Assembly (NCBI RefSeq): GCF_046254955.1
Contig: NZ_JBJXRG010000002.1
Location: forward strand, 372,001 to 436,000
Length of the DNA: 64,000 nucleotides
Direction: 5' to 3'
Source: Qipengyuania_C sp046254955
GTDB taxonomy: Bacteria; Pseudomonadota; Alphaproteobacteria; Sphingomonadales; Sphingomonadaceae
Numbering within the stretch: the first letter of the stretch is position 1; every line of letters begins with the position of its first letter. The translations under genes were made by a program, and so were the position numbers. Shown in pieces: positions 19,196 to 27,531 of this stretch. A model generated the notes under the pieces. It was not told the DNA's origin. It did no database searches and saw nothing but the letters and a program-made list of their open reading frames with translations.

Positions 19196-20175
19196 GGCAT
19201 GGCAGCTCCCGGACCAACCAGCATCGTGGCAAGCGTACTGATCAGTCCGATATTAATCAGGATGTTGAAGGGGAAGGTGATGCTGAGCGACATCGTGAGG
19301 TAAATGCCCGGGTCCGCTTCGGGCAAAGCTAGCCGCATAGCCGCCGGAACCGCGATATAGCTGGCGCTGGCGCACAGAACGCCGAGTGCCGCCGTTGAAC
19401 CAACATCGAGCCCGACCGCAGCGCCAAGCGCGGTGCCAATTGCGCCATTCACAAGCGGCAGGGCGATCGCAATCCCGACTAACCGCGCGGTGATAGCTTT
19501 CGCGTCCATGATCCGCCGTGCAGCAATCAGGCCCATATCGAGCAGGAACAGGCACAGCACGCCTTTGAAACCGGCTTCGAAAAACGGACTGACTTCGCCG
19601 AACCCTTCAGCGCCGGCAATCATACCGATTGCAAACGCACCGAGCAGGAGGACAACCGACGCGTTGAAAAAGACCTCGTGCAGCAGCTCTCCCTTGCTTT
19701 GGCCTCCAGCCGAGCCAAGACCGCGAGCGAGCAGTAGGCCGGTGAGGATCGCCGGCGTTTCCATCGCGGCCATAACAGCAACCATATAGCCGCCCGGCGG
19801 CTTGGCCTGCGCTTCCAGAATTTCAACCGCAGTAACGAAGGTCACCACGCTGACAGAGCCATAATGGGCTGCAACCGCGCCGGCGTCGATCCGGCTAAGC
19901 TTGCCGAAGCCCTTAAGCACAGCATAGGCGAGGAAGGGTAGCAGGAGGCTGGCCGCTATACCTGCACCCAGTGCAGCAAGCACATTGCTGTCGATACCGG
20001 ATTTGGAGACTGCAACGCCGCCCTTCAGGCCGATGGCAGCCATAAGGTAGAGCGACATACCCTTGGCGATGGCTTCTGGAATGGCGAGGTCGGAGCGGGC
20101 AAACGCTGCGAGCAAACCCAGAACGAAGAACAACACCACGGGAGAGGTGAAGGTCTGGAGTGTGGCTGCATCCAT
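19192..20175 (-). CDS. sbtA: SbtA-type sodium-dependent bicarbonate transporter
   Basis: The 327-residue inner-membrane protein has about ten hydrophobic spans in two similar halves, and starts in the family manner (TFTSPVVLFFVLGLLAAF). Further marks are AAIGLKGGVAV, AAHYGSVSVVTFVTA and ALGVLCASASYIAVPAAMRL. SbtA relatives import bicarbonate with sodium. The ATG at 20175 was chosen on this N-terminus; codons upstream look non-native. First gene of sbtA-sbtB-carbonic anhydrase. Substrate assignment rests on family and neighbours, since no transport data exist. Confidence 0.87.
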   Translation of the reverse strand: MDAATLQTFTSPVVLFFVLGLLAAFARSDLAIPEAIAKGMSLYLMAAIGLKGGVAVSKSGIDSNVLAALGAGIAASLLLPFLAYAVLKGFGKLSRIDAGAVAAHYGSVSVVTFVTAVEILEAQAKPPGGYMVAVMAAMETPAILTGLLLARGLGSAGGQSKGELLHEVFFNASVVLLLGAFAIGMIAGAEGFGEVSPFFEAGFKGVLCLFLLDMGLIAARRIMDAKAITARLVGIAIALPLVNGAIGTALGAAVGLDVGSTAALGVLCASASYIAVPAAMRLALPEADPGIYLTMSLSITFPFNILINIGLISTLATMLVGPGAAMP

Positions 20176-20291
20176 GCCAGCGCAGGTATACCGGACAATC
20201 CCGGCGGGCAAGCCTTCGGCGCATCGCAATTCACGATCAGTTAAAGTCACTCACGATTGAAACGAACCAGGATCAATCAGGGACGCATTCT

Positions 20292-20825
20292 ATGATCAGG
20301 AAAATTCTCGTTGTCGGCGCATGTGCTGCCGTCGCTGGCTGCGGTCAGAACTATTTCGTGAAGGGGCACGCACTTGCTCCAGCAGACCGGTTGGATATCG
20401 TCACGGCACCCGCGGGCGCGCTCGCCTCAAACCGGCATGGCAACTCTTGCTACACGCCGTGCGATCTGCCGCTGTTGACTAAAGGCGGCGGGGAGGTGAC
20501 CATTGCCAAGCAAGGTTTCCACACCGAGCGGTACATGATCGGCGTCCAGCCGTCCTCGAAAAGGATCGCGATGCAGGCGACCGATCTTGCGGTCGAGGCA
20601 ACCGATCCCGACCCTGTGACACTGCCTATGACGATCCTCGCGCAAATGGTGGGCGGCAAAGGCGCGGTCCAAGAGCTTGATACGAGCGAACTCAGGATTG
20701 AGCTGCGGGAACTGGAAGAAGGCGAGGTTGACTGGCTTGCCGACGACAAGCCGCTGACCGGAGAACGCATTCCAATCGATCTGGACCAACCGGAAGCAGA
20801 ATCGAAGTTTGCCGCCGCGCAATAA
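20292..20825 (+). CDS. Lipoprotein with PEGA-like domain
   Basis: A 177-residue protein with a short signal peptide and lipobox (VAGC, cysteine at residue 17), so probably a lipid-anchored envelope protein. Residues about 35-75 (SNRHGNSCYTPCDLPLL, then VTIAKQGFHTERY) resemble a PEGA-type beta domain with a pair of cysteines. The C-terminal part is acidic. The ATG at 20292 follows a CAGGGAC site. Divergent from sbtA and followed after 35 bases by lipA. No function is known. Confidence 0.7.
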   Translation: MIRKILVVGACAAVAGCGQNYFVKGHALAPADRLDIVTAPAGALASNRHGNSCYTPCDLPLLTKGGGEVTIAKQGFHTERYMIGVQPSSKRIAMQATDLAVEATDPDPVTLPMTILAQMVGGKGAVQELDTSELRIELRELEEGEVDWLADDKPLTGERIPIDLDQPEAESKFAAAQ

Positions 20826-20860
20826 GAGCTTGTCTTGCGGCGCTGGCGTTGCGAGCCTAG

Positions 20861-21814
20861 ATGGGCCGCATGAACGACCTATCGTCAGCGCCCGAACCAC
20901 GCGAGCCGCGCCAGCGCAAGCCTGACTGGATCAGGGTCAAGGCGCCTGTCAGCAAGGGTTACAACGAAACCCGGAAGCTGATGCGCGAGTTGAATCTCAA
21001 TACGGTTTGCGAAGAAGCGGCTTGCCCCAACATCGGAGAATGCTGGACCAAGAAACACGCTACGGTGATGATCTTGGGCGATGTCTGCACGCGCGCCTGT
21101 GCGTTTTGCAACGTCAAGACCGGAATGCCGCGCATTGTCGATCCGCTGGAGCCGGAGCACACGGCGGTCGCCGCCGCCAAACTGGGCCTCGAGCATATCG
21201 TCGTCACATCGGTCGACCGCGATGATCTTCCCGATGGCGGGGCGGGGCAGTTCGTGAAAGTAATTCAGGCGCTGAGGCGCGAGACACCCGATACGACGAT
21301 CGAGATCCTGACGCCCGATTTTCGCGGCAAGATGCGCGCGGCGGTCGAGGCCATCTGCGAAGCAGGTCCCGATGTCTACAACCACAATCTCGAGACCGTT
21401 CCGCGGCTTTATCCAACGATCCGCCCCGGCGCGCGCTACTACGCATCGCTGCGCTTGCTTGAGGAAGTGAAGTCGCATGATCCAATGATCTTCACCAAAT
21501 CCGGCATCATGCTGGGACTGGGCGAACAGCGGCTCGAAGTGCACCAGGTGATGGATGACATGCGGTGCGCCGATGTCGATTTCATGACCATGGGACAGTA
21601 TCTCCAGCCAACGCCCAAGCACGCCAAGGTCGAGGATTTCGTTACACCGCAGGCGTTTGAAGCATATGGCGCAATCGCTCGGGCCAAAGGCTTCCTGCAG
21701 GTTGCCTCAAGTCCGCTGACCCGCTCCAGCTATCACGCGGGCGACGACTTTGCCGAGATGCGCGCGGCGAGGGAGGCCAAACTCGCCAAAGCCTCAGCCA
21801 AGCAAGCGGGCTAA
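20861..21814 (+). CDS. lipA: Lipoyl synthase
   Basis: LipA inserts two sulfur atoms into octanoyl groups on lipoyl domains, such as those of pdhB and pdhC here. Two iron-sulfur sites are visible: the auxiliary cluster cysteines C50, C55 and C61 (CEEAACPNIGEC) and the radical-SAM cluster C76, C80 and C83 (CTRACAFC). The C-terminal RSSYHAGDD holds the serine ligand. The length of 317 residues is normal. A second ATG three codons on is possible. It shares one base (TAATG) with the next gene. Confidence 0.96.
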   Translation: MGRMNDLSSAPEPREPRQRKPDWIRVKAPVSKGYNETRKLMRELNLNTVCEEAACPNIGECWTKKHATVMILGDVCTRACAFCNVKTGMPRIVDPLEPEHTAVAAAKLGLEHIVVTSVDRDDLPDGGAGQFVKVIQALRRETPDTTIEILTPDFRGKMRAAVEAICEAGPDVYNHNLETVPRLYPTIRPGARYYASLRLLEEVKSHDPMIFTKSGIMLGLGEQRLEVHQVMDDMRCADVDFMTMGQYLQPTPKHAKVEDFVTPQAFEAYGAIARAKGFLQVASSPLTRSSYHAGDDFAEMRAAREAKLAKASAKQAG

Positions 21815-22278
21815 TGCCGGGAATCCACGAAGTCCATTCTCTGCCATATAGCGCAGAGCAGATGTACGACCTCGTCGCTGATGTGGCGCGTTATCCCGAG
21901 TTCCTGCCGTGGGTCGTAGCAACGCGCGTGCGTTCCGATAGCGAAACCGAAATGCAGGCCGACATGCTGGTTGGCTTCAAATCGATCCGCGAGAAATTCA
22001 CGTCGCTGGTGAAGAAGGATCGGCCCCGCGAGATCAAGGTCCATTACGTCGATGGGCCGCTCCGCGATCTCGACAATAGCTGGCAGTTCAGACCTCTAGG
22101 TGAGGGGAAATGCGAGATCGAGTTTTGCGTCGATTTCACATTTCGCAACAAGGTTTTCGAAGCCCTTGCAGGGCAGTATTTCGACAGCGCTTTTCGGCGG
22201 ATGGTCGCGGCCTTTGAGCAGCGCGCGCACGATCTCTACGGCAACAACAGCTCGAGCGCGCAAACTACAGCCTTCTGA
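21814..22278 (+). CDS. RatA/COQ10-type SRPBCC protein
   Basis: The 154 residues form a START-like lipid-binding fold: SLPYSAEQMYDLVADVARYP, EFLPWVVATRV, and a closing long helix beginning FDSAFRRMVAAFEQRAHDL. Such proteins bind ubiquinone (COQ10) and are often labelled RatA; a respiratory quinone role is more likely than a toxin. Its ATG overlaps the lipA stop by one base. The 3' end overlaps the convergent pncC gene by 43 bases, so the last residues of each are encoded on opposite strands of the same DNA. Confidence 0.85.
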   Translation: MPGIHEVHSLPYSAEQMYDLVADVARYPEFLPWVVATRVRSDSETEMQADMLVGFKSIREKFTSLVKKDRPREIKVHYVDGPLRDLDNSWQFRPLGEGKCEIEFCVDFTFRNKVFEALAGQYFDSAFRRMVAAFEQRAHDLYGNNSSSAQTTAF

Positions 22279-22739
22279 CGGATCTCTGCGCGGGTTCCTT
22301 CGCCGAAGTTCTTAAGCTCGCCTTCAGGTTCGCCTTCTGCATTACGGATAGCGCGGGCAAAAACCACTGTTCCGACAGGCTTGAGTTCGGTGCCGCCGCC
22401 GGGCCCGGCAACCCCGCTGATGGCGACCGCGACGTCGGCGTGGCTCCTGTCCAATGCGCCTTTGGCCATCGCCCAAACGCAGGCGATCGAGACCGCGCCG
22501 AATGTCTCGATTATCTCACTCGAGACACCGAGCGATTCCATTTTGGATTCGTTTGAATAGGTAACAAATCCGCGATCAAGAACTTCAGACGATCCGGCGA
22601 TCTCGGTTAAAGCACCTGCTACGAGACCGCCGGTGCAACTCTCTGCCAAGGCGATCTTCCGGCCGGCGGCGATGTTCTCTTCGATCACGCGCTGCGCCAG
22701 ATCATCGATCTCGGCAGGAAGCAGTCTGTCTGTGGTCAT
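22236..22739 (-). CDS. pncC: CinA C-terminal family nicotinamide-nucleotide amidohydrolase
   Basis: The 167-residue protein matches the stand-alone CinA C-terminal domain, which deamidates nicotinamide mononucleotide in NAD salvage. The active-site motif ALAESCTGGLVAG (E33, S34) and ISGVAGPGGGTELKPVGTV are intact, as is the FVTYSNESKMESLGV region. It lies 16 bases after ispDF on the same strand and overlaps the RatA-like gene tail to tail. Confidence 0.9.
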   Translation of the reverse strand: MTTDRLLPAEIDDLAQRVIEENIAAGRKIALAESCTGGLVAGALTEIAGSSEVLDRGFVTYSNESKMESLGVSSEIIETFGAVSIACVWAMAKGALDRSHADVAVAISGVAGPGGGTELKPVGTVVFARAIRNAEGEPEGELKNFGEGTRAEIRQKAVVCALELLLP

Positions 22740-22755
22740 TACTCTCGCTCAATTG

Positions 22756-23901
22756 CTATCGTGTGACGGTTGCGATTGCCTGCGCCGCGATGCCTTCTCC
22801 GCGGCCGGTCAATCCCAGCCTCTCGGTCGTGGTGGCTTTGACGCTGACCTGTTCGCGCTCGCATTGCAACAGCTGCGCGATGCGGCCGCACATAGCGTCC
22901 CGATGCGGGCCGATCCTGGGTGCTTCGCAAATAATGGTGAGGTCGACATTGCCAATGGCGTAACCGGCGTCCGCGACAAGATTGGCGGCATGGGCGAGAA
23001 ACCGGTCAGACGAGGCACCTTTCCATTGCGGATCGCTCGGCGGGAAGTGGTCGCCGATATCGCCCGCGCCGATTGCTCCGAGCAGAGCATCCACCAGCGC
23101 GTGAAGCGCGACATCGGCATCGCTATGCCCCGACAGCCCTTTCTCGTGCTCAATCCTGATGCCGGCAAGCCAGAGTTCTTCGCCTTCGACAAGGCGGTGG
23201 ACATCAAAACCCATGCCGGTGCGAGTTGTGGGTTCTGACATCTCGAAATCCTCGGCAAAGGTGATCTTCTTCAGGCGCTCGTCGCCATCGACTAGCGCGA
23301 CTTTCCCACCGTTGGCGACGAGCACTTGCGCATCGTCACCGGCATTGGGTTCGTCTTTCCATGCTTCGTGCGCGCGCATGATGGCCTCGAAATGGAAGGC
23401 TTGAGGAGTCTGCACTCTTCGCAAGGTGTCGCGGTCCGACATGCCCGCCATCAAACCGTTTTCTGCCACCGCTAGGCTATCGACTACAGGAAGGACGGGG
23501 ATGGCGCCGTCCTTAATGGCAAGCGCTTCGAGCAGGCGGCGTGTCACGACCCGCGGTACGTCGGGACGCGCGGCATCGTGAATCATCACATGCCGGGATT
23601 TGTCGCTCGCGATCGTGAGAAGCCCATGCATGACCGAGCTTTGGCGGGTTGCACCACCGACCGCGTAAGCGATATTCTCGAGACCATGCAGCACAGATCT
23701 GGCAATCTCGAAGGTGCCATCCGGCACGACCACCACAACTTCGTCAGCACCTTGCGCCAGTAAGCGCTCGACCGAATGCCGCACGAGCGGCTTGCCGCGC
23801 CACGTTGCGAACTGCTTCGGAACCGGTTGTCCTGCTCGCAAACCGGCTCCGGCAGCGACGACAATAGCTGCAAAAGAGGGAAGGGGGGCAGGCTCGCTCA
23901 T
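22756..23901 (-). CDS. ispDF: Bifunctional MEP-pathway enzyme IspD-IspF
   Basis: A fusion of 2-C-methyl-D-erythritol 4-phosphate cytidylyltransferase (IspD, residues about 8-222) and 2,4-cyclodiphosphate synthase (IspF, about 228-381), two separate steps of isoprenoid synthesis. IspD marks: VVAAGAGLRAGQPVPKQF and IHDAARP. IspF marks: MGFDVHRL and SGHSDADVALHAL, giving the metal ligands D233, H235 and H267. Fusion is usual in alphaproteobacteria. The intermediate IspE enzyme is not in the window. Divergent from dusB. Confidence 0.96.
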   Translation of the reverse strand: MSEPAPLPSFAAIVVAAGAGLRAGQPVPKQFATWRGKPLVRHSVERLLAQGADEVVVVVPDGTFEIARSVLHGLENIAYAVGGATRQSSVMHGLLTIASDKSRHVMIHDAARPDVPRVVTRRLLEALAIKDGAIPVLPVVDSLAVAENGLMAGMSDRDTLRRVQTPQAFHFEAIMRAHEAWKDEPNAGDDAQVLVANGGKVALVDGDERLKKITFAEDFEMSEPTTRTGMGFDVHRLVEGEELWLAGIRIEHEKGLSGHSDADVALHALVDALLGAIGAGDIGDHFPPSDPQWKGASSDRFLAHAANLVADAGYAIGNVDLTIICEAPRIGPHRDAMCGRIAQLLQCEREQVSVKATTTERLGLTGRGEGIAAQAIATVTR

Positions 23902-23979
23902 TCGAACCGCGCGCTAGCGGCTTGCCCCGCACGCCGCAATCCACTATGCGCTGCCCAAATTTTAGGCATATCGTAGAAA

Positions 23980-24996
23980 ATGAGCAGCTCACCTGTCCCT
24001 CCGGCTTGCAAGCCGATCGAGGTTGGTCCCATCCGGATCGACTGTCCGGTGCTGCTCGCGCCGATGACCGGCGTGACAGACTTGCCCTTCCGCAAGCTAG
24101 TGCGGCGCTATGGCTCGGGTCTCAATGTGACCGAGATGATCGCGAGCGAAGCGGCCATTCGAGAGACGCGCCAGTCGGTCCAGAAAGCCGCATGGGACGC
24201 GATCGAAGAGCCTGTCTCTATGCAGCTGGTGGGCTGCGATCCAGGCAGCATGGCGGAGGCCGCCAAGCTGCAGGAAGGCAATGGCGCCGCGATCATTGAT
24301 ATCAATTTCGGCTGCCCGGTACGCAAGGTTGTTGGTCAGTTCGCCGGCTCTGCGCTGATGCGCGAAGTGCCGCTCGCAACGAGGCTGATGGAAGCGACAG
24401 TCAAGGCTGTCGACGTGCCGGTCACGGTCAAGATGCGGATGGGGTGGGATCATGCCAGCCTCAACGCACCTGAAATGGCGCGCATCGCCGAAGATCTCGG
24501 CGTAAAGATGATCACTGTCCACGGCCGCACGCGAAACCAGATGTACAAGGGCAGCGCTGACTGGTCCTTCATCCGCAAGGTAAAGGAAGCGGTATCGATC
24601 CCCGTGATCGTCAATGGCGATATCTGCGCTATCGAAGACGCTGCCACCGCGCTTGGACAATCGGGCGCCGACGGGCTGATGATTGGCCGCGGAGCATACG
24701 GTAAACCGTGGCTGCTCGGCCAGGTGATGCATTGGTGGCAAACCGGTGAGAAGCGGGTGAGCCCAAGCTTTGACGAGCAATATGCGGTTCTGGTCGAGCA
24801 CTATAACGGCATGCTCGATCATTATGGCCGCGACGTAGGTTGCAAAATCGCCCGCAAGCATCTGGGGTGGTACACGAAGGGAATGCATGGTTCGGCCGAG
24901 TTTCGCAACCATGTGAACTTCATCGATGATCCGGACCAGGTGTTGGGCGAAGTTGAACGCTTCTACGAGCCGTTCCTGCGCCGCCGTGCCGCCTGA
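23980..24996 (+). CDS. dusB: tRNA-dihydrouridine synthase
   Basis: A 338-residue FMN enzyme that reduces uridine to dihydrouridine in tRNA. The barrel begins VLLAPMTGVTDLPFR, the catalytic cysteine is C112 in DINFGCPVRKV, and the FMN site GADGLMIGRGAYGKPW is intact. A helical C-terminal domain follows. It is the first gene of the dusB-ntrBC row, with only two bases before ntrB, the same order as nifR3-ntrB-ntrC in other alphaproteobacteria. Confidence 0.93.
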   Translation: MSSSPVPPACKPIEVGPIRIDCPVLLAPMTGVTDLPFRKLVRRYGSGLNVTEMIASEAAIRETRQSVQKAAWDAIEEPVSMQLVGCDPGSMAEAAKLQEGNGAAIIDINFGCPVRKVVGQFAGSALMREVPLATRLMEATVKAVDVPVTVKMRMGWDHASLNAPEMARIAEDLGVKMITVHGRTRNQMYKGSADWSFIRKVKEAVSIPVIVNGDICAIEDAATALGQSGADGLMIGRGAYGKPWLLGQVMHWWQTGEKRVSPSFDEQYAVLVEHYNGMLDHYGRDVGCKIARKHLGWYTKGMHGSAEFRNHVNFIDDPDQVLGEVERFYEPFLRRRAA

Positions 24997-24998
24997 GC

Positions 24999-26063
24999 AT
25001 GGCGGATCCAGTCCTCATCCGGCCTGATCCACAGGCTCAGCTGGCAGGACTCATCTTCGCGGTGTTGCTGGTCGATCCAGAGCTGCAGGTCGCTGAAGCC
25101 AATCACGCGTCCGAGGTGCTTTTCGGGCGCAGCGCCAAGCGGATGGTCGGCCAACACTTGTTCGACTTGCTGCCGATTGAGGACCAGCGCCTTACCGAGC
25201 GTCTTTCGGACAATGAAGAGCAATTGCTTGCCCGGGGAGTGGCCCTGCGGCTGGGCGGTGATCTGCGCGTTCTGAATCTCACCGCGTCCCCGCTGGCGAC
25301 TCATCCCGGCTGGAGAGTCCTGACATTTTCCGACGCAAAGCCATCGGAAAGCGAAGCGCATGAGCTTGAAGATGCAGAACTGCGCGCACCGGCCATTCTT
25401 GCCCACGAAATCAAGAATCCGCTCTCGGCAATTCGCGGGGCAGGGCAGCTCATCGCGCGCAAGCTCGAGGAAAAGGACCGGCCGCTCACGCGGATGATTG
25501 CCGATGAAGTGGACCGGATCGCGCGCCTGATTGACCGGATGCAGCAGCTGGGGAGCCGCAATGTGGAACCCGTTGCGCCAGTCAATCTCCACGAAGTTGT
25601 CCGCAGGGCCATGGCCAGCGTGCGCGCGGCAACTCCGGATCCGGTAGAAATCGTCGAGGAGTTTGATCCATCGCTGCCCGCTGTTCTCGCCAATTCGGAC
25701 GCACTGGAGCAAGTGCTGGTGAACCTTATTTCGAATGCGCGTGATGCCTGCATCGCTTCCGAAAATCCGGCTGTGACGGTCACTACCCGGTTCGTGAGCG
25801 GCCTGGTGTTCAATGCCATCAGGTTGGGCCGTTCGATCCGCTTGCCGATTGAGATTATTATCACTGACAACGGCCCGGGTATCGATCCCTCGGTCCGGGC
25901 ACATATTTTCGAGCCATTCGTGACCACCAAGAAGAGCGGGCAGGGGCTGGGCCTGGCGCTGGTGCGCAAGATGGTGCGCGACATGGATGGGCGTATCCAT
26001 CACGAGCGTGACGAGAAGGCGGCCCTGACCCACTTCCGTATTCATCTGCCGGTGGCACCATGA
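24999..26063 (+). CDS. ntrB: Nitrogen-regulation sensor histidine kinase NtrB
   Basis: Soluble kinase that, with PII, sets NtrC phosphorylation according to nitrogen supply. Residues 10-110 form a PAS domain without membrane spans; the phosphorylated histidine is H136 in LAHEIKNPLSAIRGAG. The ATP-binding boxes follow (NLISNARDAC, DNGPGIDPSV, FVTTKKSGQGLGLALV). The 354 residues are normal for the family. The stop overlaps the ntrC start by ATGA, so the pair is coupled. Confidence 0.94.
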   Translation: MADPVLIRPDPQAQLAGLIFAVLLVDPELQVAEANHASEVLFGRSAKRMVGQHLFDLLPIEDQRLTERLSDNEEQLLARGVALRLGGDLRVLNLTASPLATHPGWRVLTFSDAKPSESEAHELEDAELRAPAILAHEIKNPLSAIRGAGQLIARKLEEKDRPLTRMIADEVDRIARLIDRMQQLGSRNVEPVAPVNLHEVVRRAMASVRAATPDPVEIVEEFDPSLPAVLANSDALEQVLVNLISNARDACIASENPAVTVTTRFVSGLVFNAIRLGRSIRLPIEIIITDNGPGIDPSVRAHIFEPFVTTKKSGQGLGLALVRKMVRDMDGRIHHERDEKAALTHFRIHLPVAP

Positions 26064-27472
26064 GCAGCAAGATACTCCTGGTTGAAGACGATCCCGCAAT
26101 TGCCACGGTTATCAAGGCCGCATTGGCCGACGAGGGATACGAAGTCGATCACTGCGAGAGCATCGAACGGCGCGACCAGTTGATCGCTGCCGAACGCTAC
26201 GACACGATGCTTACAGACGTGATTCTCACCGACGGCGACGGGATCGAGAGCATCGGGGCAGTTCGCGAAGCGCAGCCCGATCTGCCTATCATCGTACTAT
26301 CGGCGCAAAACACTCTCGATACCGCGGTGCGTGCGGCCGAGACTGAAGCCTTCGAATATTTTCCCAAGCCTTTTGATCTGGACGAGCTTGTGATCGCCGT
26401 CCGCCAGTCGATTGCGTCGCGCGGAACGAACGAAGCGGCAACCGGCGACGAGAACGAAGACCTTCCCATGGTTGGCCGCAGCCGAGCAATGCAGCAGGTC
26501 TACCGGATGATCACGCGCGTCTTGCGCAATGATCTCACGGTGTTGGTTCTGGGTGAATCGGGGACCGGCAAGGAACTGGTCGCAGAGGCGATCCACCAAT
26601 TGGGTCATCGCAAGTCCGGACCGTTCGTGGCAGTCAACACCGCCGCGATCCCGCGCGAATTGATCGAAAGCGAACTGTTCGGGCATGAGCGCGGAGCGTT
26701 CACCGGTGCTGTTGCCCAATCGATCGGCAAGTTTGAGCAAGCCAATGGCGGGACACTTTTCCTCGACGAGATTGGCGATATGCCTTCAGAGGCACAGACC
26801 CGCCTCCTGCGAGCGCTGCAGTCCGGCCGGATCCGGCGGGTAGGGGGGCGCCAGGAGATCGGGATCGACGTGCGGATCATCGCTGCGACAAATCGCGATC
26901 TTAAGCCGATGATTGATGCCGGCACCTTTCGCGAAGACCTGTTCTACCGTCTCAACGTTGTCCCCATCGAACTCCCGCCCTTGCGTGAGCGCACGGAGGA
27001 CATCGGGCCTTTGGCCCGCCATTTCCTCCATCTGGCAGGCGAAGAGGGCCTGCCCCGGCGGCAGATCTCCGACGGAGCGGTGAAGAAGCTGTTGACCCAA
27101 CCCTGGCGCGGGAATGTGCGCGAATTGCGCAATGCGATCTTCAGGCTGTCATTGCTCGCACGCGAAGATGTGATCGATGCCGATACTGTCCATGAAGTCA
27201 TCGGGGACATTCCACCCGATGATCACACCGCCGGTTCATTTGGTTTCGAAGGCGCACTTGCGCGCTGGCTCGGCGCGATCAATCCTGCTTCGGGAACTCT
27301 CTACCACGGCGCCTTGGCCGCTTTCGAGAAACCACTGTTCGAACATGCCATGGCTCAAACGGGAGGAAACCAGGTTCAGGCCGCGCGCCTGCTGGGAATC
27401 AACCGAAATACGCTGCGCAAGCGCTTGGCAGAATTGCAGATCGAGCCAGACCAGTTTGTTCACCGCAAATAG
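26060..27472 (+). CDS. ntrC: Nitrogen-regulation response regulator NtrC
   Basis: A sigma-54 enhancer-binding protein of 470 residues in three domains: receiver (1-125, phosphorylation site D53 in LTDVILTDGDG), AAA+ (about 138-375) with Walker A GESGTGKE, the sigma-54 contact motif GAFTGA and Walker B LFLDEIGD, and a C-terminal Fis-type helix-turn-helix (NQVQAARLLGINRNTLRKRL). All activation motifs are intact, so it should switch on nitrogen-scavenging genes when phosphorylated by NtrB. Confidence 0.96.
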   Translation: MSSKILLVEDDPAIATVIKAALADEGYEVDHCESIERRDQLIAAERYDTMLTDVILTDGDGIESIGAVREAQPDLPIIVLSAQNTLDTAVRAAETEAFEYFPKPFDLDELVIAVRQSIASRGTNEAATGDENEDLPMVGRSRAMQQVYRMITRVLRNDLTVLVLGESGTGKELVAEAIHQLGHRKSGPFVAVNTAAIPRELIESELFGHERGAFTGAVAQSIGKFEQANGGTLFLDEIGDMPSEAQTRLLRALQSGRIRRVGGRQEIGIDVRIIAATNRDLKPMIDAGTFREDLFYRLNVVPIELPPLRERTEDIGPLARHFLHLAGEEGLPRRQISDGAVKKLLTQPWRGNVRELRNAIFRLSLLAREDVIDADTVHEVIGDIPPDDHTAGSFGFEGALARWLGAINPASGTLYHGALAAFEKPLFEHAMAQTGGNQVQAARLLGINRNTLRKRLAELQIEPDQFVHRK

Positions 27473-27500
27473 GCGTTCCCTCGCAATTAGGACTTGCACA

Positions 27501-27531
27501 AACGCAACAGTAGCGTTGTAACACTGCAACG
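27501..27531. promoter_or_regulatory. Nested inverted repeats directly upstream of ntrY
   Basis: The 59-base ntrC-ntrY gap ends in overlapping inverted repeats: AACGC (27501-27505) with GCGTT (27513-27517), and CGTTG (27514-27518) with CAACG (27527-27531), the last abutting the ntrY ATG. The two pairings exclude each other, and no Shine-Dalgarno site is visible. This could be a regulatory RNA element or an operator; it is a visual observation only. Confidence 0.35.
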
